This document shows positions 54,428 to 63,445 of a DNA stretch of 64,000 nucleotides, piece after piece; position 1 is the stretch's first letter, and each line of letters opens with the position of its first letter. A program made the position numbers and the translations under genes. The notes under the pieces are model-generated. The model was not told the origin of the DNA, ran no database searches, and worked only from the letters and a program-made list of their open reading frames with translations. Source of the DNA: Nakaseomyces glabratus (Eukaryota; Ascomycota; Saccharomycetes; Saccharomycetales; Saccharomycetaceae); NCBI RefSeq assembly GCF_010111755.1, contig NC_088960.1:434001-498000 (forward strand), given 5' to 3'.

Positions 54428-57400
54428 CTATAGATACAAAGAGCCAGCAGAAACAATATCTCTATGTATTAGTTTCAGGACTGCTTCCATTTTCTCCCTT
54501 AATGCTTGGTTACCAATTGTGTTTGCAACATCGACCAGTTCCTTTACAAGTTCTTCCAATCTCTTGAACATTCTGATTAAAGAACCTTCGTAGACGTCAG
54601 TCATCTTACAAATTTGAGTAAAAGAGGCACCTCTACACCACTCGTAGACAACTTCCATCAATTCGTGGCGGAAACTCTCTACATAATCCTTTTCTACTAC
54701 CTCAATCTTAGAGTCTTTCATGATTTTTGCTATTTTGGCTGCTAGTTCCCTCAAATCTTTCAATGGCTCGGATAGCTCTGGTTTTAGTTTAGGTGCTTCT
54801 TTGCAACGTTCTTGGAATGCAAAACATGAAAGTAATGCAGCAGCTTGTTCTGGTTTCAGTTCAGTAAAGTTACCATTGAAAATCAACTCTGTTAAAAGCA
54901 ATTCATCACCACTTGAAATTTCACACGCAACTCTACCTTTTAGCTCAATAATGTCATTTGGTGTACAGAATTCTAGTCTACGTAAAACTCTCTTACGTTT
55001 CCTTAGGTCATCTAGCTGGATAACAGCTTGTGAATCAGTAATTTTTGCTCGTAGTTTCTTCATTGCATCGGATAACTCATGCTTAGAGTTGTAGGCTTCA
55101 TAGAGTTCATTTAACTTGACAGAACCGTGTAATGGGTTAGTTTTTAGTTTTTCTTCTAGGACTTGAATTTTCTTTTGCAGTTTCATGAAATCATCATCAG
55201 TAATTTTCATATGCTTGACTGGATCTATCAATGGGATTCCATCCGGGAATCTTCTTCCAACTTCCTTCAATGATTTACCAACAATATCGACTTGACCGGA
55301 AGCTTTGACATCCTTTGGCATAAATAGCCTTAGGTTACCGACATTTGTGATTGATGATATAGTAATTGGAATAATAGCACATAGTGATTTTTCTCCTTCC
55401 TGGGCTGGACGAATACCTTCAGGGAATGCAGGATTGAATGGTTTAATTAAGTTAATAGGTGAGTCGACATACATTGAGCTAACAACCACATTTACAATAT
55501 AAGAGTCATAGTCGGAATATACAGCTGTAGGGTTCCTCTTGTTTACTCTCTTTGCAAAGTCAACGACAGCACCCCAACCATATCTTTGATTTCCATCAAC
55601 TACAACCTCGATTAATCTGCCTGGTTGTAAGAAACTCAATAAATGTGCTGGATGAGTCATTACTTTCCTTACATCTTCGTAATAACCTTTCAAGGTCTGC
55701 TTGACTTCATAGTATTCTTTAATTCCTGACTCATCTTCAATATGGATATTATCATATTGTTGCTGATATTCAATTAGTTTTTTCTCCATTACTGGAACTG
55801 CAATGACATTTTGGAATTGAAAGAAAGAGTTCTCCAACATAAACTCAGGGGAGATACCTTCAACTCTCATCAAATTCAAAATCATGTTATAGCCCAAATG
55901 GAACGCAGAGTCCAGCCTGTCAGCTTGACCTTTAACCATACCCTTGGCGACCTGAGGTTCCATCTTTTCATCAATCATCATAATGACAATACCACGATCA
56001 TCCAGACCACGACGACCGGCACGACCAGACATTTGAATATATTCACCACCAGATACCCATCTAAATTGTTGACCGTCCCATTTTCTAACAGATGTAAAAA
56101 CAACGGTTTTAGCAGGCATATTCAAACCGATGGAAAAAGTTTCTGTAGCAAATAGCACCTTGAGGAAACCCTCTTGGAACAGGATTTCGATAACTTCCTT
56201 TAATATAGGTAATAACCCCGAATGATGGATACCAATACCTCTCCTTAGCAATGGTAGAATGTGTTTGATTTGTGGTAATTCTCTGTCGTTTTCAGGCAGT
56301 AATGCAATTGCATTGTTGAATATTTTAGTCAATGCATCCTTTTCATCATCAGAATTGAAGTCCAGCTTAGACATTTTTAGAGCCAGTTCTTCACAATCAC
56401 GTTTACTAAAAGAGAAGACAATTACTGGATTATATTTTTTTTTCCAAATCATCTTGACAATTTTATATATATCACCTTTTGCGTCACCTTTTGCTGCTCC
56501 ACCTTTAAATGTTTGACCCTTCTTACCTCTTGATTCGGTTGAGTTAGGGTCATCACCAGCTTGGTTCCCAATTGAAGTCATAGCTTTCTGAAAATTCTCT
56601 TCTCTAAAAGTACTCTTTTCATCTACAACTAAATAAATACCATCACCATGTGCGGGGAACAGATAATGCTGAAGTGGAGTAGGTCTAAAATTTGTATAGA
56701 CAATATGACATGGTTGGGAATGGATTTTACATATCCATTCAGCAAACTCCATTGCATTTGGGATGGTGGCAGATAAGAAGACATAACGCACCTTATCTGG
56801 GAGTAGAATGATAGTTTCTTCCCAAACAACACCACGTTCCTTGTCTCTCATATAATGGACCTCATCAAAGATAACCCATGCCACTTCTCTCATAACCTCA
56901 CTACCTCTGTAAAGCATACTTCTCAAAATTTCGGTGGTCATAACCAAACAACCTGCATCGGGATTAATAGTAATATCACCGGTCATTAAGCCAACATCAC
57001 CAAATTCAGCCAACAGTTCTCTATATTTCTGATTCGAAAGAGCCTTGATTGGTGATGTGTAAATAACTCTTTGCTTCTCTCTCAAAGATTGGGCAATGGC
57101 ATATTCAGCCACCACTGTCTTACCTGCAGATGTGTGAGCTGAAACTAAAACAGATTCACCTCTATCTATACAAGAGATAGCAGTATCTTGGAAAGGGTCT
57201 AACGTAAAAGGGTAAGTACGGGCTTCATTGGTTCTCTTATGCTGACCAATAGGTTTATAATCGTAGAATGGAGGTAGTGCGACTTGATGACGGACTTGAT
57301 GTGAAAGTTTGACTTTACCATCCTCTTCAACCTCAGTAGTAGCTTGAGTAGATAATCCTGCGGATGCATCCACTTCTCTCGAGGCTTCCTGTTCGAAGTC

Positions 57401-57625
57401 ATCTGCTACAATTGGAATAATCTTTGAAGTTTCCTTCTTTGAACCACTTGTTTTGTTAGGTTTCACCTTCTTATTAGACTCGCCATCTTCTTCATCTGAA
57501 GTTAGCGTATGCTTTTCATTTGATTTCGGTACCTTGGCAGAGTCATTCTCAATCTCTTCATCTGATACATCAGGTACTTCTTCAGGCACAGCCGAGAAGA
57601 CATCAAACAAATCGTTCGAATCCAT
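54428..57625 (-). CDS. MTR4: Exosome-associated RNA helicase Mtr4
   Basis: 1065 residues, against 1073 in S. cerevisiae. The acidic N-terminus ends in [14 protein letters not shown]. The Ski2-like core has motif [10 protein letters not shown] near 155-163, motif [10 protein letters not shown] near 250 (DEVH), SATIPNA near 280, and motif [12 protein letters not shown] near 530-540. The arch/KOW insertion spans about 605-850 ([21 protein letters not shown]). The C-terminal helical domain ends VSAGSLYL. Mtr4 is the helicase of TRAMP and of the nuclear exosome, processing 5.8S rRNA and snoRNAs and degrading aberrant RNA. The promoter has a pair of PAC boxes, an RRPE and a Reb1 core. Confidence 0.99.
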   Translation of the reverse strand: MDSNDLFDVFSAVPEEVPDVSDEEIENDSAKVPKSNEKHTLTSDEEDGESNKKVKPNKTSGSKKETSKIIPIVADDFEQEASREVDASAGLSTQATTEVEEDGKVKLSHQVRHQVALPPFYDYKPIGQHKRTNEARTYPFTLDPFQDTAISCIDRGESVLVSAHTSAGKTVVAEYAIAQSLREKQRVIYTSPIKALSNQKYRELLAEFGDVGLMTGDITINPDAGCLVMTTEILRSMLYRGSEVMREVAWVIFDEVHYMRDKERGVVWEETIILLPDKVRYVFLSATIPNAMEFAEWICKIHSQPCHIVYTNFRPTPLQHYLFPAHGDGIYLVVDEKSTFREENFQKAMTSIGNQAGDDPNSTESRGKKGQTFKGGAAKGDAKGDIYKIVKMIWKKKYNPVIVFSFSKRDCEELALKMSKLDFNSDDEKDALTKIFNNAIALLPENDRELPQIKHILPLLRRGIGIHHSGLLPILKEVIEILFQEGFLKVLFATETFSIGLNMPAKTVVFTSVRKWDGQQFRWVSGGEYIQMSGRAGRRGLDDRGIVIMMIDEKMEPQVAKGMVKGQADRLDSAFHLGYNMILNLMRVEGISPEFMLENSFFQFQNVIAVPVMEKKLIEYQQQYDNIHIEDESGIKEYYEVKQTLKGYYEDVRKVMTHPAHLLSFLQPGRLIEVVVDGNQRYGWGAVVDFAKRVNKRNPTAVYSDYDSYIVNVVVSSMYVDSPINLIKPFNPAFPEGIRPAQEGEKSLCAIIPITISSITNVGNLRLFMPKDVKASGQVDIVGKSLKEVGRRFPDGIPLIDPVKHMKITDDDFMKLQKKIQVLEEKLKTNPLHGSVKLNELYEAYNSKHELSDAMKKLRAKITDSQAVIQLDDLRKRKRVLRRLEFCTPNDIIELKGRVACEISSGDELLLTELIFNGNFTELKPEQAAALLSCFAFQERCKEAPKLKPELSEPLKDLRELAAKIAKIMKDSKIEVVEKDYVESFRHELMEVVYEWCRGASFTQICKMTDVYEGSLIRMFKRLEELVKELVDVANTIGNQALREKMEAVLKLIHRDIVSAGSLYL

Positions 57626-58068
57626 AGTTTCACTATTTGTGCGTTTCTAGACCAGCCTGTCTGAAACGTATTTTAGAAGCAATAGTCTTCAATTACACCG
57701 GTAGGTATGTTTGTAATTTTAACTATGTTCTTGCGATGAGCTTTGCTTTTGCAGCTCATCGCACAGAAAAACTGAAGATCGAAGTAAACTTAAAAAAATT
57801 TTCAAAACTTACCCGGAAGTTAAATACTGCCATTCATAATAGTGATATAAATGACAAGCAATGGAATATAAACTTACACAAGTATACTTATACTGATTGA
57901 ATTAGTAACATGGATAGATATTTGCTTCTAATATTTAATCTCATAATGGTATTTATTGTGTTGAAATTCTTTTCTTAATGTGTGTTCTCATAAATGAATA
58001 GTAATACTATTATGTCAAATGCTAAAAGATGTACATAAGATATGCTTTACAAGTGGAAAAGTTAATCA
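57626..58068. other. MTR4 promoter and IRC8 3' region
   Basis: 443 bp. PAC, inverted PAC, RRPE and Reb1 elements occupy 57733-57816. The rest is AT-rich 3' flank of IRC8. Confidence 0.6.
57733..57816. promoter_or_regulatory. Ribosome-biogenesis promoter module of MTR4
   Basis: GCGATGAGCT at 57733-57742 and its reverse complement AGCTCATCGC at 57753-57762 form an inverted PAC pair. AAAAATTTTC (RRPE-like) lies near 57794-57803 and TTACCCGG (Reb1 core) at 57809-57816. All lie 108-190 bp from the MTR4 ATG. The combination is typical of rRNA-processing genes in yeast. Confidence 0.85.
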
Positions 58069-60507
58069 TTAAATATTGGGAACAGGTTCATTTAATGTAT
58101 TCCATTTTTCTTTATCATATTCACTCATTGCCTGTTCTGGGTATCTTTCGGTTTCGTCTGAAAGCGAAGTCTCAATTGTACCTCCGCTAACCTCACGGAG
58201 CTCGGGATTAGGAATATTCACTTCAAATCTTGTTGTGTTGATGTTGTGAACTTGAAAGCTTGATTTACTGTTTTGGTTTGAAGGAAAGTCATACATAACA
58301 TCAGTGGCTACACTATGGCGTCGTTGGTCCTGAGTCATTTGATCCCAGATAGTGCTATGTCTCCTGATATTGTTTTTAGTTGGTGAATTTCCATCGTTAC
58401 CTTGTAAGGAGTGGATGTAACTGAAATCTATACTCTTATTCAGCTTATGCCCAATACTATTGTTATACTTCTGGTTAGAGTTCTTATTTTCCCATTTGGT
58501 TGGTGATCCGAAATCTGATAGATTAGAAAATGATAATTTTTGGCTTAGTCTCTGTCTTCTTTCTGATTTAGTTGGTGATGAGTGAATTGAGTTGTTGGGT
58601 AGTCTTGTTTGTGTAACCAAAGAATTCCCCCTCGAATGTCCCAGGAAACTTGCAATTTTACTGTAAGAGCGCTTGTGATTTAGGCTAGTATTGCCGCTCA
58701 TGATAGATATGACTGATTTAGTTGGTGAATGTCTGGCTAGAACTTCATTGTTACCATAGGAGTCCAGAATGAATGATGATGAAAGATTCTGGTTCAAACT
58801 TTCTTCCATAATGCTATCATCAATGTTTTCTTGATGCTCTTCTTCTTTTAGGTATTCATCAAGGGCACTAATGGCATCGTCATTATTGTAAAACTCATTA
58901 CTTACCTTGTTGGGACTGATAGGTGTTTCCACTATTGACTCCTCGTTAGATCCACTAATAGGTGCCATATATAACTTATCTTCAGACTCGACTGTATCCT
59001 TAGATGGGAAACTAAATCCTGATGATGTATTTATTCCTAGACCTACAAGCTGACTATTATTTTCGCTTTCTTGTAATGTTTCCAACTTTTTCAAATTTAT
59101 ATTGGATGAGTCCATGAAACTGTCCTGTGTAAATATTGGCAGTAGTAAACTCTTTGACTTTGTTCGCGAGGTATTTAGATAATCTTCTTTATTTTTTTCC
59201 CACATCTCCAGAGAAATATGACTAGGATAATTGACATGTTCGGTAGTTGGATAGTCATCATGAGCAAAAACATTATCATTTGGCCCTTCGATTGTATGGA
59301 GATCAAATTCGTCCAGGACATTAGAATGATTCGATGAAGTCTTCATTAGCATCTCTTCTTGTGGATGAGGAATGTCTAAAAGATTTACATGATCTGAGTT
59401 GACTTCAGGAGTTTTTGGAGCACTTGGGTTGATCCGTAGGTAAGGCGGCAGTAGCATATTATCAAATCTTCCAATTGCACTTCTTTCCACTTCCATCTGT
59501 GGTGAATTTTGGATTGATAGTTGCTCATTCCGATTATGAGCAAGATCCAGTATTAATGAGTATGAGCTATTTTCATGCTTGGACTCCTTGTCCGAATTAT
59601 TACCTACAAAGGGTATGAGTCCCTTGGAAAGACCAGATATGTCGGAGAGGATTGTTCCTCTTTTATTTGTGGTATGCAAATCTGTTTGTGAGTCATTTTC
59701 TACTTGGAGTGGTAATGCTTTGGGTACTGTTTTCCTGCCTTTAAATCTCACATGCAAAGTCTTGAATTGTCGTAGCAATCTCTTCCGTCTTCTCTTTGTC
59801 ATTTGTGTCTCGGATGTATTGTTTAAGTTGGCTATATTCACTAAAGGATGTCTTATCACAGACCCGCCAGAAAGTGCGCTTGAGTCGTACCTTGTCCGAG
59901 TTACATTCGGGTCCGTCACTACAGTGACGCTATTAAGTGCATTTCTGCCATCCAAGTTTTGGTTTGCGTCTCTCGTAGGGACATTTGTGGTTATCTCCAT
60001 GCCCGGTGTCAAAGTCTGTGCAGAGTTTTTCATCGGTATAAATTTTTCTGGGTCGCTGACCAATTTAGTACTGTCTTCCAGCGGTAAGTTTTCTTGATCA
60101 CCAATTGGTGGTTGCTGCTTATTGATTTGCGCGCCGATGCTCAGCCCGCTCACTAGCAATTTCAATACCAATAACGACTGGAAAGAGGTCAGCACCCGCT
60201 GAGAGCTGTGGTTGATAGCGGCCATGAAACTCGCCTGGTTAGTCCTGTGAAACACATACACCGACGCCCACAGCGTTATCATCTCCAAGGAGAACGACAC
60301 CAGTAGCCCAGAACCATTCAGCGCCGCGAGCTTCGCACCGCACACTGCACTCAAAAAAGCGGCTATACCATACAAGTACGTCGCACACACAATAACGGTC
60401 AGGGCACCTGTAATCGACCTGATCTGTGCGAGCAGCGCAATCACCATAGACCCGCATGCGAATGACACCGCACTGGCCAGCATGAGTAGCATCCGCGATC
60501 CTTGCAT
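58069..60507 (-). CDS. IRC8: Irc8-like membrane protein
   Basis: 812 residues from the ATG at 60505-60507, against 822 in S. cerevisiae; the frame stays open to a TTG six codons upstream. About four membrane spans crowd residues 5-150 (LLMLASAVSFACGSMVIALLAQI; ALTVIVCATYLYGIAAFLSAVCG; SGLLVSFSLEMITLWASVYVF; SLLVLKLLVSGLSIGA). The remaining 650 residues are polar, Asn/Ser-rich and probably cytosolic. They contain four SPTK motifs (about residues 590-710). Irc8 of S. cerevisiae is a bud-tip protein of unknown function. Assignment rests on position (YJL051W beside MTR4), length and topology more than on a named domain. The 5' third of the gene is clearly GC-richer than the rest. Confidence 0.85.
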   Translation of the reverse strand: MQGSRMLLMLASAVSFACGSMVIALLAQIRSITGALTVIVCATYLYGIAAFLSAVCGAKLAALNGSGLLVSFSLEMITLWASVYVFHRTNQASFMAAINHSSQRVLTSFQSLLVLKLLVSGLSIGAQINKQQPPIGDQENLPLEDSTKLVSDPEKFIPMKNSAQTLTPGMEITTNVPTRDANQNLDGRNALNSVTVVTDPNVTRTRYDSSALSGGSVIRHPLVNIANLNNTSETQMTKRRRKRLLRQFKTLHVRFKGRKTVPKALPLQVENDSQTDLHTTNKRGTILSDISGLSKGLIPFVGNNSDKESKHENSSYSLILDLAHNRNEQLSIQNSPQMEVERSAIGRFDNMLLPPYLRINPSAPKTPEVNSDHVNLLDIPHPQEEMLMKTSSNHSNVLDEFDLHTIEGPNDNVFAHDDYPTTEHVNYPSHISLEMWEKNKEDYLNTSRTKSKSLLLPIFTQDSFMDSSNINLKKLETLQESENNSQLVGLGINTSSGFSFPSKDTVESEDKLYMAPISGSNEESIVETPISPNKVSNEFYNNDDAISALDEYLKEEEHQENIDDSIMEESLNQNLSSSFILDSYGNNEVLARHSPTKSVISIMSGNTSLNHKRSYSKIASFLGHSRGNSLVTQTRLPNNSIHSSPTKSERRQRLSQKLSFSNLSDFGSPTKWENKNSNQKYNNSIGHKLNKSIDFSYIHSLQGNDGNSPTKNNIRRHSTIWDQMTQDQRRHSVATDVMYDFPSNQNSKSSFQVHNINTTRFEVNIPNPELREVSGGTIETSLSDETERYPEQAMSEYDKEKWNTLNEPVPNI

Positions 60508-60911
60508 TGCTTGGCCCCCTTCCAAAAGAAACTATACAATACACAATAATTTAATCTAGCTCGTTATATACAGAAGCCACTTGAACCTCTTGAAGCTGCC
60601 TTCTCTAACACTAGCTCATCGACATTATTTATATTTACCCATTACCCTTTTAGGAAAAATCTTTAAATTTCACAATGGTTGTCCCTTAGACCCAACTCCC
60701 AGTGAAATTTCTGAAATTTCTAACATCTTTGAAATCTTCATGAAGTCTGTGAAGTTCTCTGATACTTATGAGCAAGGTCTCTCTCATGGCTTCACCCCCA
60801 GGACTTGTATCCCCAGGCTAGTGATACTTCCCAGAGACTAGCTCTCTCCCGTTTTTACGTTTAGGTCGCTGTCTTGCACTACCGGATCAGACAGAAAGCA
60901 TATTAAGCTAC

Positions 60912-60937
60912 TGTGTATGGTGTGTGTGGGGGGAGGG
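60912..60937. repeat. G/T-rich tract between IRC8 and the kinase gene
   Basis: 26 nt of G and T interrupted by two A, including GGTGTGTGTGGGGGG. It is similar in kind to the tract at 21310. Confidence 0.6.
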
Positions 60938-61197
60938 CGATGATGGGATGGATAAAACAAAACTACACCATAGACGCAAAGCCACTCTCGGTTCAAATTT
61001 TTGTTGCCATGCATCACATATCTTTCGCAATATATCTGCTTCTAACGGAATATAGCTGTGATGCAGCAATATTGCGTAAGAGTGTTAAAGCAAAAAAAGG
61101 AATGTGCTGTCTAGGCAACGAACGGATCCTTAGTGGAGATTATGAAAAAAAAATTAATCAGAATTAATTACGATTTACACTATATAATGGCAAGATG

Positions 61198-61207
61198 GCG
61201 ATGAGCT
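61198..61207 (+). promoter_or_regulatory. PAC element just upstream of the kinase gene
   Basis: An exact GCGATGAGCT only 43 bp before the kinase ATG, closer than the usual PAC position, so it may lie in the 5' leader. Confidence 0.6.
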
Positions 61208-61249
61208 TCTCATATATTTTCTGTATAGAAGAGGTTGAGCCTGGTAACG

Positions 61250-62269
61250 ATGGTGATAGCTGTTGCAGATCAGAGGCCTCGCGGGTTCAGAAGTGCCTTC
61301 TCGGGGATTTTCTCTAAGACCGACAAGAGGGCCACTGGTAAGAAACTGGCAGCCGATGCCCTCAGTTTGAACTCGAAGGCTATCAAGTTTGCCAAGGGTA
61401 CCACTTGCGATGTCGTGGTCTCTCTGGACAAGAAGACTGGCCAGACGGTTGCGAAGAAAGTTTACAATACCGATCGGGATCCGTCAAAGGATTATAGGGA
61501 CTACATGGTCACAGTTTTGAGAAATGAGTATGATATCCTTGTGACTCTGCGTAAATCCAAGTACGTGGTGAACGTGTATGACCTGGATATATCGAAACGC
61601 ACCATCAAGATGGAATTCCTGCCGTTCAGTCTCAGCAGGGTACTGTCAATGGACTTGTCGCCGAGCCTCCAGGAGAAGAAATGCTACTTTCTCCAAATTT
61701 GCGAAGCTGTACAGTATTTGCACTCTAGAGGCATAGTCCACAGAGACCTGAAACTGGAAAATATAATGCTGTGTGCAGATGCCTGTCAGATAAAGCTCAT
61801 CGATTTCGGTGTCGCGGTGAACAGGCAAGACCCACAATCACTGACTACAGCATGTAAAGGCATGTGCGGTACAGAAGCATTAATGGCACCTGAAGTGTTA
61901 GGCAGCATATCCTATGTCGGCGAGTATGCTGACTGTTGGTCCGTCGGGATAATAATGTTCCAGATCTTCAACATTTCTAATGACTCAGTTAGATGGAAAC
62001 CTCGTTACCCTTGGGAATCAGCAAGGTTTTCAAATAGCATTTACAAGATTTATTCAGAAGAAGCAGACACTAGTGTTGTACTAACCAATCTAGAAGACGA
62101 CGAAGATTTGAAAGAGCTTATCTTGCTGTTTTTACACATCGATTCCTTGAAGCGACTGACTATGAAGAAAGCACTAGAGAGTAAATTTTTGGCATCAATT
62201 AAAGGTGTTAAACATAGCCACGACAGAACTCTCAGAGTTTGCAATAAAGTTTTTCAGCTAAAACATTAA
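61250..62269 (+). CDS. Protein kinase of the fungal NPR1/HAL5 type
   Basis: 339 residues from the ATG at 61250; a TTG lies five codons upstream. It has only about 40 residues before the kinase domain, whereas NPR1/HAL5-type kinases usually have long N-termini. Catalytic motifs present are the ATP lysine in VAKKVY (about 68), HRDLKLEN (about 163), IDFG (about 185), the family-like CKGMCGTEALMAPEVL (about 203-217) and DCWSVGIIM. The Gly-rich loop is degenerate: KGTTCDVVV replaces GxGxxG. RYPWESARFSNSIYKIY matches the segment after subdomain IX in the NPR1/HAL5 group. It sits between IRC8 and PEP8, where S. cerevisiae has TDH1, so no one-to-one S. cerevisiae name can be given. The 5' half is GC-rich. 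The C-terminus ends soon after the kinase fold. Confidence 0.85.
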   Translation: MVIAVADQRPRGFRSAFSGIFSKTDKRATGKKLAADALSLNSKAIKFAKGTTCDVVVSLDKKTGQTVAKKVYNTDRDPSKDYRDYMVTVLRNEYDILVTLRKSKYVVNVYDLDISKRTIKMEFLPFSLSRVLSMDLSPSLQEKKCYFLQICEAVQYLHSRGIVHRDLKLENIMLCADACQIKLIDFGVAVNRQDPQSLTTACKGMCGTEALMAPEVLGSISYVGEYADCWSVGIIMFQIFNISNDSVRWKPRYPWESARFSNSIYKIYSEEADTSVVLTNLEDDEDLKELILLFLHIDSLKRLTMKKALESKFLASIKGVKHSHDRTLRVCNKVFQLKH

Positions 62270-62425
62270 TTAGCATGATATCACACTCATCCAGCTAGGT
62301 GGTTAACTGTAATGAATTCGCATACTCTTCTAATAGTCTTCTTTATACATATTTGAGACGTTAAGTATTTTATATTCCTTATTTTAAAAAATTGCATTAA
62401 ATTTTGAAAGCATCTTTAGTAGCTA

Positions 62426-63445
62426 CTATTGTCTTGTCCTGTACAATATGATTTCCGATTGCTTAAAGTATCTTCTCCCATCCTCATCAATTATTACCAA
62501 GCTTAAATAGTTCTTGACATTGAATTGATTATTGGACATTGTAGGCGTTAGGCTATATCCGCCTAAAAATAGTCTTATCGGAATAGTCTCTCCTTTTACT
62601 GGAGAACCATCCATTATTTCATATCGTACTGCTGTAGTATCGGTCAGTGTATTTCCGGTATGAATACCAGCAGACTCTCTAGTTATTAGACTTATTTCCA
62701 TATGCTTTATTTTAAGTCTTGTTAACAAAAAGTATATTCTACCAACTATTACATCTTTCAAACTAAACTCAGCTTTCGAGTACTCGAATTCAATATGTAA
62801 ACAGTTTTCAATACCAATATCAAGCTTAACTGGTTTTTTGAACGCTTCAACTTTGTTTTTGTCACTGTTCTCTCCTTCTGAAGTATCTGTATTAATCAGA
62901 TTGGTGTTTTCAATAATGGGCTTCGAAAGGTCGTTATATAGATAAACCCAAAGCCTTTTCATTTTTGACACATCTGCGGACTTCCTAATTACTGTGACTT
63001 TCACAGCGTATGTCACGTCAACATTTTTGCCGGTATAGGACTCATACTGTTTGTTTATGTCTTTGAACAGAAAAGGGAATGTCTTTGTATGTTGTAGTTC
63101 ACCAGGTGGACAAAGGTCGTAACTCAGTGTTAAAAATTGGTCAACACATTTCTTATTAACATCCGTACTCGTACCAAAAGAAGACTGTGAATTAGATTTC
63201 CCAGATCCAACACCATTGACCATATCAATTGACCCTATCACTGACACTTTCACCCCCAAATGCTCAACTCTCCTACCATCTCGAACTCTCATGGTAATAT
63301 TACCACTAATAGATTCCCCATCTTCGAACAACGGATAACTCTCCTTAAGAGTCTTGGAGTTGCTAGTATTTGTCACATCCACATGCTTCCTGGTTTCTTC
63401 ACCATCTAACTGTATTTCAATATCCACAGGTGACTTGAAGAACAT
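62426..63445 (-). CDS. PEP8: Retromer subunit Vps26 (Pep8)
   Basis: 339 residues, against 379 in S. cerevisiae. It is an arrestin-fold Vps26 protein: MFFKSPVDIEIQLDGEETRKHVDV, FEDGESISGNITMRVRDGRRVEHLGVKVSVIGSIDM, FLTLSYDLCPPGEL, FPFLFKDINKQYESYTGKNVDVTYAVKVTVIRK, then VGRIYFLLTRLKIKHMEISLI and GETIPIRLFLGGYSLTPT. As part of Vps26-Vps29-Vps35 it returns cargo such as Vps10 from endosome to Golgi. The stop codon is convergent with the kinase gene (156 bp). The polar insertion between the halves (NTDTSEGENSDKNK) is shorter than in S. cerevisiae. Position equals YJL053W, downstream of the IRC8/TDH1 interval. Confidence 0.97.
   Translation of the reverse strand: MFFKSPVDIEIQLDGEETRKHVDVTNTSNSKTLKESYPLFEDGESISGNITMRVRDGRRVEHLGVKVSVIGSIDMVNGVGSGKSNSQSSFGTSTDVNKKCVDQFLTLSYDLCPPGELQHTKTFPFLFKDINKQYESYTGKNVDVTYAVKVTVIRKSADVSKMKRLWVYLYNDLSKPIIENTNLINTDTSEGENSDKNKVEAFKKPVKLDIGIENCLHIEFEYSKAEFSLKDVIVGRIYFLLTRLKIKHMEISLITRESAGIHTGNTLTDTTAVRYEIMDGSPVKGETIPIRLFLGGYSLTPTMSNNQFNVKNYLSLVIIDEDGRRYFKQSEIILYRTRQ

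Larger units (their letters stand above)
60508..61249. other. IRC8-kinase divergent intergenic region
   Basis: 742 bp. It has a near-PAC AGCTCATCGA at about 60613-60622, a G/T tract (60912-60937) and a PAC at 61198-61207. Open frames here lack an ATG or any family resemblance. Base composition is mixed, between two GC-rich gene starts. Confidence 0.55.

Noticed and set aside
60581..60841. 86-codon frame in the IRC8-kinase gap
   Set aside because: It begins at TTG and has no recognisable domain; non-coding composition.
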